A DNA stretch of 64,000 nt from Hypericum androsaemum (lineage: Eukaryota > Streptophyta > Magnoliopsida > Malpighiales > Hypericaceae): the NCBI GenBank assembly GCA_963995505.1, contig OZ023190.1, positions 14,688,092-14,752,091 on the forward strand, given 5' to 3'. The notes under the pieces were generated by a model. It did not search any database. It saw only the letters and a program-made list of their open reading frames with translations, and was not told the origin of the DNA. The translations under genes and the position numbers were made by a program. Shown here one piece after another: positions 45,601 through 56,840 of the stretch (within the stretch, counting starts at the first letter, position 1; each line of letters opens with the position of its first letter).

Positions 45601-46519
45601 TAAAGAGGTTATTATGAAAACTAAGAACATGTTAAAGAACCACTTTGACATGAAAGATATGGGTCTGGCAGACGTCATACTAGGAATAAAAATTTCTAGG
45701 AAAGCTGACAAAATTATCTTGACACAATCCCACTACGTGGAAAGCGTGCTCAAGAAGTTTGAAGCTTTCGACAAATCTCCGGTTAAGACTCCAGTAGATT
45801 TGAATCTACACTTAGCCAAGAATCGAGGGGACCCAGTATCGCAACTGAAGTATGCGCAAATTATCGGGAGCTTGATGTATTTAACAAACTGCACTCGTCC
45901 CGATATTGCGTACTCAGTTAGTAAACTTAGTAGATTCACAAGTAATCCAGGGAAGGATCACTGGCTAGCTCTGGAAAGGGCTTTACGGTATTTAAAACAT
46001 ACCATAAGCCATGGCATACATTATGCTAAATATCCAGCTGTATTAGAAGGATACAGTGACACAAACTGGATATCAGACACTAAGGACTCCAAATCCACGA
46101 GTGGATACGTATTCACCATAGGAGGAGGAGCTGTGTCTTGGAAGTCCTCTAAACAAATGTGCATAGCTCGATCCACCATGGAGTCGGAGTTTATAGCACT
46201 AGACAAAGCTGGGGAAGAAGCTGAATGGCTCAGAAACTTCCTAGAGGATATTCTGTGCTGGAGTAAACCGGTGCCTCCCGTATTGATACATTGTGACAGC
46301 ATGTCTGCAATCGGGAGAGCACAAAGTACATTGTACAACGGAAAGTCTCGACATATCCATCGGAGACACAATACCGTTAGACAGTTGATCTTTAGTGGGG
46401 TGATCACCATTAATTACATAAAGTCCAAGGACAACTTAGCTGATCCTTTTACGAAAGGAATCAATAGAGATCAAATGTACAACGCAGTAAGGGGAATGGG
46501 ATTAAAATCCACACAATAA
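42662..46519 (+). pseudogene. copia gag-pol polyprotein with one nonsense codon
   Basis: From ATG 42662 ([13 protein letters not shown]) the frame runs about 1,286 codons with a single TAG at 44615-44617, in place of the Trp expected in TPYELWKGRKP. Domains in order: gag ([17 protein letters not shown]), CCHC knuckle ([14 protein letters not shown]), protease ([11 protein letters not shown]), integrase ([41 protein letters not shown]), reverse transcriptase ([22 protein letters not shown]) and RNase H ([33 protein letters not shown]). Between LKRKFK and ARLVAKGF about ten residues are missing compared with the other copia element here, an in-frame deletion near the start of the reverse transcriptase. 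If the TAG were read through or reverted, the rest is open. Confidence 0.93.
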
Positions 46520-47050
46520 AGAACGTCCATAGCGGTAACTCAACCATGATGAGTGGGGATCCCACAAACTTGGTTCAATGAGACAACTAAGTTATGGAGG
46601 GTTCAGTAAATCACCTAGAACCTATCTCATTCTCAGAAGCTACCCAGGTGTTAGCCTGCAGTGGTGTGGTAAGGTTAAGCATTACGCTTTTAATGATTCC
46701 TATACCTTGATTAAGGTGGAGTATGGCAGGATACTCCTGATAGGAGATCACCTATGTAAGTGTGAAGTGAGGCCGCTTCAAATAGAAAAAATACTTATGA
46801 ATCCAAGATACGGTCCATGGCCAAAACGGACACAACGTGAGAACCTAAATATACTAGGGTTATTATTGTGTAAATGTTATTGTCTTGGTTTACACCAAAA
46901 GCTGACGGTTCAAGACATCACGTTCACCGAGCAGCGAGTAAATCCGATAACATATTAGTAGAGAAGGTTCAAAGCCGCAAGCTACCTGTCTCGAAGCAAT
47001 AATAACACGTTAGAACTTTCGATTAGAGTCTGCATGCATTAATCATCATT
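46520..47050 (+). other. 3' region of the plus-strand copia element
   Basis: Between the RNase H stop and the purine tract. A 126-codon open stretch at 46578-46958 has no recognisable domain and is probably chance. Confidence 0.6.
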
Positions 47051-47062
47051 CATGTGGGGGAT
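47051..47062 (+). promoter_or_regulatory. Polypurine tract of the plus-strand copia element
   Basis: CATGTGGGGGAT immediately precedes the 3' LTR. The G-rich core is the expected plus-strand primer. Confidence 0.75.
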
Positions 47063-48061
47063 TGTTGGGTTTTGAATGCATTTTTTAATGCATTTGGCCC
47101 AAAGTGGAAAGGCCCAAAGTGGAGGCCCAAAAGGGAAATGAATGGGGCAATACCACATTGATTAGAGCAAGGAGGATTTCCTTGTTTATAAGGAATTTCC
47201 CTCCTTGCCTCTCAACTTGATTGGTTACCCAAAAGGCTGACCCACCACTAGCTGCCTGCGAGGACGGTGCTTCACCGTCCGAGCACAAGCACGAGTACGA
47301 GCACGAGCACGAGCATGAGCACGCACTCGCGCACGCGCACGTGCGTGTGCGCATGGCACTTTGTGGCGCACGTGCGCATCGTCGCGAGGAGCTGGAGGAG
47401 CCTTAAGTATTTTGCCCGGGCCCGGAGGCAGCTGCGCAGCTACCGAAGCGACGAGGAGCTGCGAGCGCCTTCAGGTTGGCCGCCGAAGAGGCACAATGGG
47501 ATGGAAAGTCCGGGAGACTTCCAGAAGGCCGAAGGGCTACGAAATCCATCGCGAAAGGGCGCCAGCGCAGCCTGGAGCGCCTGGAAGGATCCAGAAGCCT
47601 CCGAAGGGTCACAAGCACAGCCTGGCGTGCCTTGAAGGGTCCAGAAGCCACCGAAGGGCCACGAGCACAGCCAGACAGCCTGTTGGCCGAGCGGACGCGT
47701 CCCTTTGGGGTGGTTACCTCCCTGCCTCCTCCAGCCTATAAATAGGCGTACCCTCCTTGCCATTTCCTCATCCCAGCAGCAATTGCATATTCCGAGCATT
47801 GTTGTCTTCTCCTCTTCCCCCGTTCTTCACTTAGAAAAGAGTCCGAAAGTTCTGGGTATATAAGGGTTCGCCCGAAAGTTTCGAGATACGTGTGCAACGG
47901 TCTTGGAAACGCCCTAAACAGTCGTTGTATCTTGGGGACGATTGCCGAAGCCCGTACCGCACTAAAATATACGGGGCAATCTCGTCTTACGGAGAAAGTG
48001 TCCAACACTTGCCTCGACTGAAGAAGATCCTAATCAAGTACACCAACTCCGACAAACAACA
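47063..48061 (+). repeat. 3' LTR of the plus-strand copia element
   Basis: 999 bases. Compared with the 5' LTR it has an expanded GAGCAC run (about 47280-47325) and an extra copy of a unit of about 60 bases containing CTGGAAGG and TCCAGAAGCC (about 47567-47670). It otherwise follows the 5' copy closely. Confidence 0.93.
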
Positions 48062-48108
48062 CAAACTTTCACGGATTAAAAATTCAGTTATTCAACACTC
48101 TAGAAAGA

Positions 48109-50643
48109 AAGTGATATTGGATTTAATTAGAGGAGAGAGAGAAAGAAGAAAGTAGTCTCACCCCTTCAACTCTTCTTCGGCGTCGTTGGAGGCTCTGCCT
48201 TGGCGTCAGCCATGGCAGGGCTTCCTTCCGACCTGGGGGGATTGGCCTCCCACTTGCCGCCGTTTCTTCCTGCCCAGGTTAGGGCGCACGCGGCCTCCGC
48301 CGCCCAACCTGGTTTTTACCCTAGTCTCGTAACTACGATTTCAGCCGCCTCTCCATTAATCGACGGTGTTGGTATTGTCCCTAGGGTGGCGCCTGCAACC
48401 TCCTCTTCTCTTATGGATGTCTTAGCTCTCATATCACTTCAAGCTGGTCTCTTGCCTCTCATCCAACAGCTCTTCGCGACAATGTAGGGCATTGGGCTAA
48501 CTGTGGAAGGCACTCGGCGCTTAATAATGAACAATAAGGCTCTACACAAGGGGAAACCAGGGCTCCACACTCGCTGCCCTTTCCGAAGTCCATGGTTCAA
48601 CGTCGCATGGTGTGCCACGGACGAAGGTTGCACCCACTACGTAGCCATGTACAAAGTCTGGAAAATCCTTCGTGGCTCGAGTTTGTTCAGAAGATGATGG
48701 CTGGATGAACAACGGTAATTTTGTTAAACATATCCTCAAGGGTGATCGATATGCTGTTGTCGTGATCGATACGCGGCTGAGTTCAATATGTGTGAGAATT
48801 TTGGGAAGAACGTGCTTATTGGACGTCTTATTATGCCTAAGGGTACGAAACCTTCATTTGATTTGCGTAGCTCTATTGTCTAGATTTGGCCAATTCAACC
48901 CTGCACGATGCTTCCGCTTGGTATGGGCTACTTTGGTTTTCACTTCAAGACCGAGTATGATCGTGTTGTAGTGTGGAATACGTCAGTTTGGAAGCTCCCT
49001 CAGGGTAGCCTCTACTTGCAGCATTGGGTTCCTTTTTTAAACTCTCTCGGGTCACCACCACATATGCCAAGGTTTGGGTGCAGATTGTTGGACTTTGTAT
49101 GGAGCATACTGCCACATATATCGTGTTTTGTCTTGCTACCGCAGCGGGAAAATCAATTTGCATAGACTCGAGCGCACTTAACAAATTTAATGGGGCTATG
49201 GTTTGGGTCCTGATGGAGGTTGATATGTCCAAGCCATTACATGACAAGGTTTTCTTGGAGCGGACATGTGGTAGCTGCTTGGTAGATTTAGTGTGCGACA
49301 GTTTGCCAAACTTTTGTGCTCATTACAAGGTCTTAGGTCATTTGAAGGATTCATGTCGCATGTTGACCAGAAGTAGAGATTGATGATGCTAACGTAAAGA
49401 AATTGCTCGTGGGGAGCAGGTTTGCAAGGAGTTCTGACCAGGCCCATTGGCAAGAAGATTTGGCAGAAAAAAGTTGCTAGTTCATTGGGTCCAACTATTG
49501 TTGAGATTCTAGTGCAGCCCTCTCTTTCTAACGTGAACTCTGATGCCTCTAATGAGTCTATTGTTTTTATCGTAGGCTCCAGTTCAGTAACTAATAGCTC
49601 CCTCTCGAATGTGGTTATAGTTGAAACCAACAATGCCATTGGTGTTATATGTGAATCTGAGAAGGAGGAGGGTGAGATTGATGAGCCCTCAGTGGCTCGT
49701 TTGGAGGATAATATACACTCAATGGTGATTTTGGATGTTAGGGATGAAGCTGATGGTGAGTTAGATGGGCATTCAGGTAAATTAAAAGTAGAGTCTCTCG
49801 CTTTATCTCAGGTTTCGGAAGAGAAAAATGTGCAATGGATGAGTTTGGAAGTGGTTCTGGTTGCTTCCTATTCTTCTAAAGCGGAGCAACTAAACCAAAG
49901 TAACAAGATGGATTTGCCATCAAGTCCCATTTTCTCTTCTACTGGTAACATGGTTGAAGTGTGTTCAATTACTTCAAAAGTGGTGCCACGTACTTCAAAG
50001 CATATTAGAAAGCCAATAGCTAAGGCATTATCTTTCTCAATAAAAAATAAGGCTCTTATTCAAATTGAAACTATCCTCTTGCGAGGTCTCTTAGCCCAGG
50101 TAAACCATACGATCAAATCTCTTATCCTCTCTCCTCCTAAGTTGATCTTGAACAAAGAATAGCTGAGAGGGCAATAATTACTTGGGAGGTGACACAGCGT
50201 ATTAGTACATAATGGGATAGAGAGCGGTGATGATTCTAAACATTGTTAAGTAGGCTGCTTTAAAGCTAAGAGGTCTGGAGTGTGTGGCCATGAGGCTTAT
50301 GTGGAGGGAGGATATATGTTATCTTATGACACAGGCATCAAGATGGAGCATTTGGACGCAAGGATAGCCTTGCTTCACTGTAATTTTTCTTGGTTCTGTG
50401 AGAATTATTTTTGTACTTGGTCAATGGTGGCATGATTAAGAGGTATGGTATGCATCATTGCGATGCAACAGTGAGCTTCTTGCTCATGCTATCCGTCTAC
50501 ACTTCCATGAGTGGGCTGGTGGTCGATTTTGATCTTTAAGGTGAGAATATTAACAATGTATTTTCCAAGTAGTATGGTATCATTATTGTACTATTTGATG
50601 TAAATATTGAGATATATGTAAATTAATCTATTTATTAAAAAAA
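48109..50643 (+). mobile_element. LINE lacking ORF2, gag-like ORF1 only
   Basis: ACTCTAGAAAGA occurs at 48097-48108 and again at 50644-50655 after an A tract, giving a 12-base target duplication with the poly-A on the right, as for a plus-strand LINE. The interior has a 5' leader, a degenerate ORF1 and then a short stretch resembling the end of RNase H (near 50490). Endonuclease and reverse transcriptase are absent. It must have moved with help from another LINE, or lost ORF2 after insertion. It inserted 47 bases from the copia LTR. Confidence 0.82.
48212..50160 (+). pseudogene. LINE ORF1: DUF4283 and CCHC domains, degenerate
   Basis: Starts ATG 48212 (MAGLPSDLGGLASHLPPFLP) and stops at 48485-48487. 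Later frames give FHFKTEYDRVVVWNTSVWKL (RNA-binding DUF4283 type), then AAGKSICIDSSALNKFNGA and FCAHYKVLGHLKDSC. The last is a CCHC zinc knuckle whose second Cys has become Tyr. The 49422-50162 frame is an acidic, low-complexity C-terminal region. ORF1 proteins coat LINE RNA. This one is broken by at least two shifts or stops. Confidence 0.8.
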
Positions 50644-50655
50644 ACTCTAGAAAGA

Positions 50656-53286
50656 TAATAATTAGGCGTTTGGAAAATTTTGGGTTTGGCAATATAAATT
50701 GTATTGCGTGGTCGGAAAAAAACTTTGAACTTGTGGTGTCGTCGACGATACTCTTTCCGAAGTGCACTTTTTTCAATGAGTTTTGCCCAAGGTTTTAAAA
50801 AATGACCTGAAGGCCGATTAGAATTTCTCCCATCCTCCGGGTTAAGCGGTCGGAACAATCTTATTTATTTATTTTTTTACTATTTTAAAATAATATACAG
50901 ATTAAATTGTCTGAACATAGGTTTTAAAGTCTATATTCCGACTAGACAATTACTTCCCTGTAGAATTTAGTTGCACCATTTTCTTTAAAGGTATCTTCAA
51001 TAGCTTCATCATTCATTTGCTCATTCCTATCCTTAAGAAGGTTGTCACCAAATATTAAGAGTAACCAAGTACTAGAACTGTCAACTATTATCTTGTTGCA
51101 AAACAATTCACAGGCTTCTTTCATGGCATGGTTGAATAGAGTATGATTTTGGATACCAAATGTTGCATAACCTTAATACTTAACATGCATCTCAACCATT
51201 TTTAAGAATGGCAGACCCTTACTCTAAGGGTCTATCCATATTCACACCTGAAGGGTACAAGATCCGTTGACTTCATAGAGTCTGGAATCGGATCTTGTCC
51301 AGATCCTTATATTTTTTAAAAATAATAGTATGTATATGGATATATAGAATCCTGTCTTGATCCTACCCAAAATTTTTAAAATAATATATATGTATATTAA
51401 TTAGTAAATATAATACCAAAAATTCAATCTCAACCTACCCAACTTTAATTTTTTTGAATTTGCTTATTTTTTTTGTTGTTGATTAGATTTAATGAACGAA
51501 TCAATCGCATTCATATTTTTTAGTGCCCGTTTGCTATTTGAGAATAATCAAATGACATATTAATTTTAAAAAAATAAAGTAATTTTTAAATAACACAAAC
51601 CCGTGGGTCGCCCTGATCCTATCCAATTTTTAGGACTCGAATTTTATCTGTATCCTTATTTTTAAAGAGGATAAGGGTAAGGGTCTGAGTTCATCCTTCA
51701 AAAAGAGAGCAAAGATCTGGGTCCTATTGATCCTACCCGGATCTTGCCTGTTGCCATTCCTGACTATCTTCATAAAAAGAACCTCCTCTTGTACACAATT
51801 TGTAGCTTTGCTACTCGCAACGTCGTCAGCTTGCTGGATCAAAACCAGACCACTTTTCTTTGTTGATTCGGTTTATTTTGTGATGAATTGGAGAAATCGA
51901 GTTTGTCATGCAATTTTTTATTGATTTCGAACAAATTCAGTCAGATCAGGCAGTCTCAGACAAAAAAATCTGGTCGAATAGCCCGGTTTACCAGATTTTG
52001 GGCTGTTAACAAGGTCGGCGTACCAACTCCCAAACCCGGTATACCCACATGTCTTATTCGTGGTCCAAGTGATCGGACCGTCAGTCGAACCACATTTTTT
52101 AAAACCTTAGTTTCGCCGCATCGGAGATTTGAAAAGGTTGGCAGTTGCTAGATTGCGACATCTTTCGCCGTAATATTATAACAGAATTTACTTCTTCAAA
52201 AAGAAATTATGATCCGGCGATGGATTAGCAAATTAAATTTCTGTTTTGGAGTCTCAACATATTCTTTTGAATTTACCGTATTATTAGCTTATCATTTATT
52301 TTCTGACCCCTAAAGCTTGTGATTGACTAGTAAATATGCTAGACTAGATACTTTAAACCATCTTTCAGAACTTGTTAATCCATCTTATGTAACTTTTCTG
52401 TTTAATACCAAGTAGTAACTTAGCTTTTCCATAGAAAAAAGGCTTATTACATACACTTCCGCGCCATGAAATTTGTTTTGACTAGGCGTATAGGCCGATA
52501 AAAGTTCTTGACGTTACTTCTCTGTTGCTCCCAAAATTCCATCTACTCTACTTCTAGAAAGTGGCAAACCTAACACCAAATATCCCCTAAAAAAAACACC
52601 AAATATCCTCCATAGATTAAAAAAAAAGTATGTCCAAGATTTCATGGTTCGAGGACGTACTCGGCGGTACTCAGAATTTGGCTGATGGTTACAGTTTACG
52701 GGACTTTGGTCCTAAAAAATCTTTGGAATTTCAACAAAAAATTAATTATAGCCTTATTAACAGAATTATCAAATTCATATTTTACCATTAAAGATACCAA
52801 ATTCAACCTACACCTTATGAAGTCAAATTCCAAATAATTAAACTTAACAGGCAGTAAATGTGGACCGGGGGAAAATGCGCTCAGATGAAAACGTTGCAAT
52901 AAAGGTCAATAAAATTACGCTTTTTAGCTTTTTTCCATGGAAACTTAGCTCCTTTTAATTAGATAATTTATAAACGAACCCCTTCTTTTACTTGCATACC
53001 TGTAGTCTAATAAAACAGACTTTGAAACTACTAAGTCAACGAGGGTCCCTTTTTGTTTTGGCGACGACTCCATTGACTTAATTAAATAAAAGTATTTGAC
53101 CTAATGGTACAATACATAGTAGGAATTGACAAAAATTCAGAGTTCAATCATTAAAAAATGTAATTATTGGTGTAAAAATTTATTACCTAAAGCAGAAATT
53201 CCAATGGAAGAAATTTAGAGCCTATTTAGCTATTCTTATTGGAGTACTTGGAAAAAATTGAGACGAAATAAGAGAGTATTATTATG
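50656..53286. other. Intergenic DNA
   Basis: AT-rich. About 51206-51762 starts near GAATGGCAGACCC and ends near GCCATTC, with GGATC and CCTACCC words repeated in both orientations inside. That is reminiscent of plant hAT-type MITEs, but the ends are weak and flanks do not match. No gene is recognised. Confidence 0.4.
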
Positions 53287-53310
53287 AGTATTCTTATCAG
53301 TCATTTAGTT

Positions 53311-53468
53311 TTCTTTTTAAACGGTATAGTATATTGATCACCGAAGACCAGAGATACATGTACATCAACGCCTTCTCGCAACCATTACAAAGTCAGTAAT
53401 GAAGCGCCATAATCACCTCCCCAGCTAAACCACAATCCGGAAGTCAGGGGAGGGACACTTATAAAGTC
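53311..53468 (-). mobile_element. 5'-truncated LINE tail
   Basis: A 158-base block is bordered by a 24-base direct repeat with one mismatch (53287-53310 and 53469-53492, both AGTATTCTTAT, then AGTCATTTAGTT). On the plus strand the left end is TTCTTTTT, so the poly-A tail is on the minus strand. Minus-strand reading gives CTTCGGTGATCAATATACTA before the tail, similar to plant L1 3' ends. Only the tail is present. Confidence 0.65.
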
Positions 53469-53492
53469 AGTATTCTTATTAGTCATTTAGTT

Positions 53493-55613
53493 ATTTTTGA
53501 ATTCTTAATTAGTATTTTAGTTAATTTTATTTTCTTTATTAATCTATTCATTGTTTTGGCTTATATATAAAGGGGTCTAGCTTCTATTAGTTTTATCTTT
53601 TCTCTTCTCTTCGTCTCTTATGCGTCATTTGGTCACTAATTGTATAGAAACAAAGAGCTAGTCAATTACATCCCCTTACTATTTTATTGAAATTAAAAAG
53701 TTCAAAACCTAACGTATCGACCACTGATATGATATATTAGTGTCCCATTTGCATCGTGCAGTGGGGAGGCCATTATTGACCCACATCGTACACCAAGGTA
53801 ACAAGTGCCAAGTGTCTAACCAAGAATAGTACATAACGGAAAAAAAACAATAATTTAGGACAATGGATCACAACTATGAAATCAAATTGTTGAGCGGTTG
53901 ATCGTCTAAATCTAGACATGGAGGAAATTGTTGGGTTTTGGAATCTGTACAACGGGTAGATTATTTTGGACCTATGTAAACGTGGTTTATTAGAACTTGT
54001 CAATCAAATTAGACTTTGCATTATATATACTTGATGATATCATTGTAATTATATCTCGAGAACAGTGGAGAAATATTAATTTAACAATATTTACAGACGT
54101 AGTCAGTATGACGATCTATGTTAACAAATTATGTATTCTTTCTATTTTTTTAGGGTTAAAAAAATACTTCAAATATCTTTAGACCAAAATATCAGAGTTC
54201 AGAATTACCAAATAATTTGTAGCCCAACGGCACAATACGTTGTAAAAAAAGTCAGTGTTCAAACTCTGGTATTATTATAGGTGTAAAATTTACCTACCGG
54301 AGTTCAGAATTGTCCACGAACAATACAATTATGTGTTCTTTCTGGTTCGTTCGTTATTCTCCATAATTACAACGTGATTCCTAACAGAAACCACTTTATA
54401 AATATACTACGTTCTTGTAGTGAAATAAACTCATATCAATTCTTTTCAAAAAGGAAAAATATCTTGAATTCAACGATTAAGAGGGGTGGGGGAGCCAACA
54501 AAGAGCATGGAGTCCCAGCTGCTCACGCAAGTGGTCTCTATACTCTTAATAATTGAGTCCACGTCACCAGACTTATGTCCACAACTATATCACATAACTA
54601 ATGAAATGTCACACCGGAGGTGGGATGTAACCGACCCAAATAAATAAATTAATTTTATCAGATAAATAATGCTTATTGCTGCAATGCTAAGTACAACCAC
54701 TAGCTAATAATGTTGCCCCGAAAAATGGGCTCTAACAAAACCTAAACTTTAATTAATTAAATAATGAGTTCAATACTGTCAGCTCCTTTGTTTTGCATAA
54801 ATGTAACTTGGAAGATCAGAGATATTTTATTTTGTGCTAATTGGGTCGGGTACATCTCACCTTCGGCCTAATATTTAGGCCGGACATTTATTGTCTATTC
54901 ATGCAAACTACATAAATCTAACTATTTAAATTTAAAGACTAATTGTCGAATAACGTTTTTTAAGTAGCATCTCACCATTTTATATTGGAAAATTTAGACT
55001 TTAATACACCATGGTTTGTATCATTTTACTTTTAAGTATTATGTGGTTACGTTTCGTGATTTGACATATGAAGAATACGGACAAACTCTTGCTATTGTCC
55101 GTCTATGTGATGTGAACCACATCATTTTCATGCTGAGTAATTTGCTTGCTCGTCAGTCCAAACGCGTTAACTTCCCGTCTAGTATGAACTTCTTCGAATG
55201 TTTTTGTTTTATTTCATGTCATGTCATTTGTCTAGCTGCCAAGACAATTTTTCACCCAAAAAAAAAAAAGCTGCTAAGACAATTTCGACAACAAGCCGAT
55301 GACATTTCTTGTACATTATTAGAAATGTGATATTGAAGACCTATTATTTGGTGGGTCCAATGAGCTCGTCTCTAAGGTTCCACTTGGGTTTGGAATCTTG
55401 TTCCCTCGTGGGACATGCAATAAGTTACGAAAGTTTCACCGGAAGGCAATTTTCTAGCATGTTCGGAATCGAATTATTGTCACTCAATTGACCTCTCTGT
55501 GATTTTTTTAGTTATTGGATAAAAAATAAACCGATCCAACAACCAAAATTTAATTATGGGCACGAGAAGGGGAGGAGGGCAGATTATATTTGGAAGCTGC
55601 TGGAGGTGAGGCC
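53493..55613. other. AT-rich intergenic DNA
   Basis: A TATATATAAAGG word occurs near 53563, but no gene follows it. No coding region or clear element is seen. Confidence 0.45.
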
Positions 55614-55950
55614 GGAATGAAGTCCTTGGCTTTTGGTGCTTCAGGTACAGAGGGGACCCTGCTGCGGAGGTTGCTGGGCTGGTTGTTACGCAGGCCTTAG
55701 ACGTGCAGCACGCAGTTGCAGTCTCTGCTACTGAAGAAGGGGAGATGCAACGCCTTTCTGTTGATGTGCACTCTGCAGTTGGTTTGCAGCCTCCTCACTG
55801 TGTTACAACCGTGGATATTGACTCTAGGGATGAGTTCGATCCGCGGGTTCTCGCTGCACTTGGTTTGGAGATTGCTCAGCTTTGTATTGACGCTGCAAAT
55901 TGGGCAGCAAAGCAGCGTGTGGGAGCTCCGAACTCCAAGCCTGATAAAGG
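55614..55950 (+). pseudogene. Degenerate RNase H domain fragment
   Basis: Reading NEVLGFWCFRYRGDPAAEVA (Glu side of the active site), then TQALDVQHAVAVSATEEG, MQRLSVDVHSAVGLQ, with His where the conserved Asp-Ser pair should be, and IDAANWAAKQRV matches the layout of an RVT_3 RNase H domain. No upstream reverse transcriptase is present. This is probably a LINE remnant. Confidence 0.45.
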
Positions 55951-56513
55951 CAAAGGTGCTCTACAAACTCTAACTAGATCTCAAACTCCCGGATAAGAAA
56001 GCTGACAAGCAAGGCTACAATGCTGAAAAAGATCCCGGTGTGGAACATTACTATAAAAGTTGTGCATAAGGAGGTCTCTCCCAGTCCGTCATTAGATGGT
56101 ATCGATGGGCGCGATCAGGTGCGGGATGTGCGAGAACAGGAAAATGAGTTGGAGCGAGTTAATCGAACGCTGGATATGGCCATCCAGATGGGGATGACAT
56201 GGAATGCGAAGGTCCCTGACATCCTTTAAGGAATTAAGGATGCAAGAAGGAGAAACGGCCAAACCAAATTTCACGATCCCTCGTAAATTTGGACATTTGG
56301 ACCTCGGGAGTGAATTTACGGCATGGAGATACTCGTATATTTTTTCCCTGCTTTTAGAGGACTTTAAGATAGTTTTTGGGCTTGTTGGCCTCTTGAAGAT
56401 ACTCTTGGGTTTATATACGTAGATAGCGCTCATCATTAGATTATGATGTGTGTTTATCTTGTATCTTAGGAGATGTCTCTTGATCTAATTGGTGTAATTA
56501 CACTTTTGTAGGT
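55951..56513. other. Spacer
   Basis: Short open stretches here have no recognisable domain. Nothing else is seen. Confidence 0.4.
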
Positions 56514-56522
56514 GTTTGGATG

Positions 56523-56831
56523 GGGACCAGATTTGGTCCTGGAAGCCCGTTTCGAGGACGCTCCTGGATGGCCCATTTCGTAGATTATTTTATCATAACC
56601 GGGTAGACCATTTTAGTATAACCGGGCAGACCATTTTATTATAACCGGGCAGACCATTTTATCTAACTCCCTTTATCTAGGATGGTCCCAGTTTATCCAG
56701 GACGGTCTCCGTGAAACCATTTTATCATAACTGGGTAGACCATTTTATCATAACCGAGTAGACCATTTTATCCTTCAGGACGGTCCTGGCGCGTTTTACA
56801 CATCCAGGACGAAAGGTCCAAATCCAACCCC
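56523..56831. mobile_element. Short inverted-end element with internal minisatellite
   Basis: The 9-mer GTTTGGATG flanks a 309-base block on both sides (56514-56522 and 56832-56840). The ends are imperfect inverted repeats: GGGACCAGATTTGGTCCTGG on the left, and on the right the complement of GGGGTTGGATTTGGACC. A 9-bp duplication points to a Mutator-type transposase. Inside, a 23-base unit containing GACCATTTTAT and ATAACCGG recurs about six times in two clusters (about 56592-56662 and 56715-56773). Confidence 0.72.
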
Positions 56832-56840
56832 GTTTGGATG

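Larger units (their letters stand above)
41705..48061 (+). mobile_element. Complete Ty1/copia LTR retrotransposon (plus strand)
   Basis: Terminal repeats 41705-42633 and 47063-48061 start TGTTGGG and end CAACA. Flanks CAAAT and CAAAC differ at one base, a slightly eroded 5-bp duplication. A single polyprotein frame (42662-46519) encodes gag, protease, integrase, reverse transcriptase and RNase H in copia order. A purine tract precedes the 3' LTR. No tRNA-type primer site is present: the leader after the 5' LTR is only 28 bases, has no TGG at its start and is instead complementary to the element's own LTR. The LTRs are long and GC-rich and differ mainly by small tandem expansions. Confidence 0.95.

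Noticed and set aside
46578..46958. An extra gene (such as an envelope-like ORF) downstream of copia pol
   Set aside because: The 126-codon frame has no signal peptide, membrane span or recognisable motif and looks like chance in the 3' region.
51206..51762. A hAT-type MITE
   Set aside because: Inverted ends are short, flanking 8-mers do not match and no sibling copy is in the window, so it was not called as an element.
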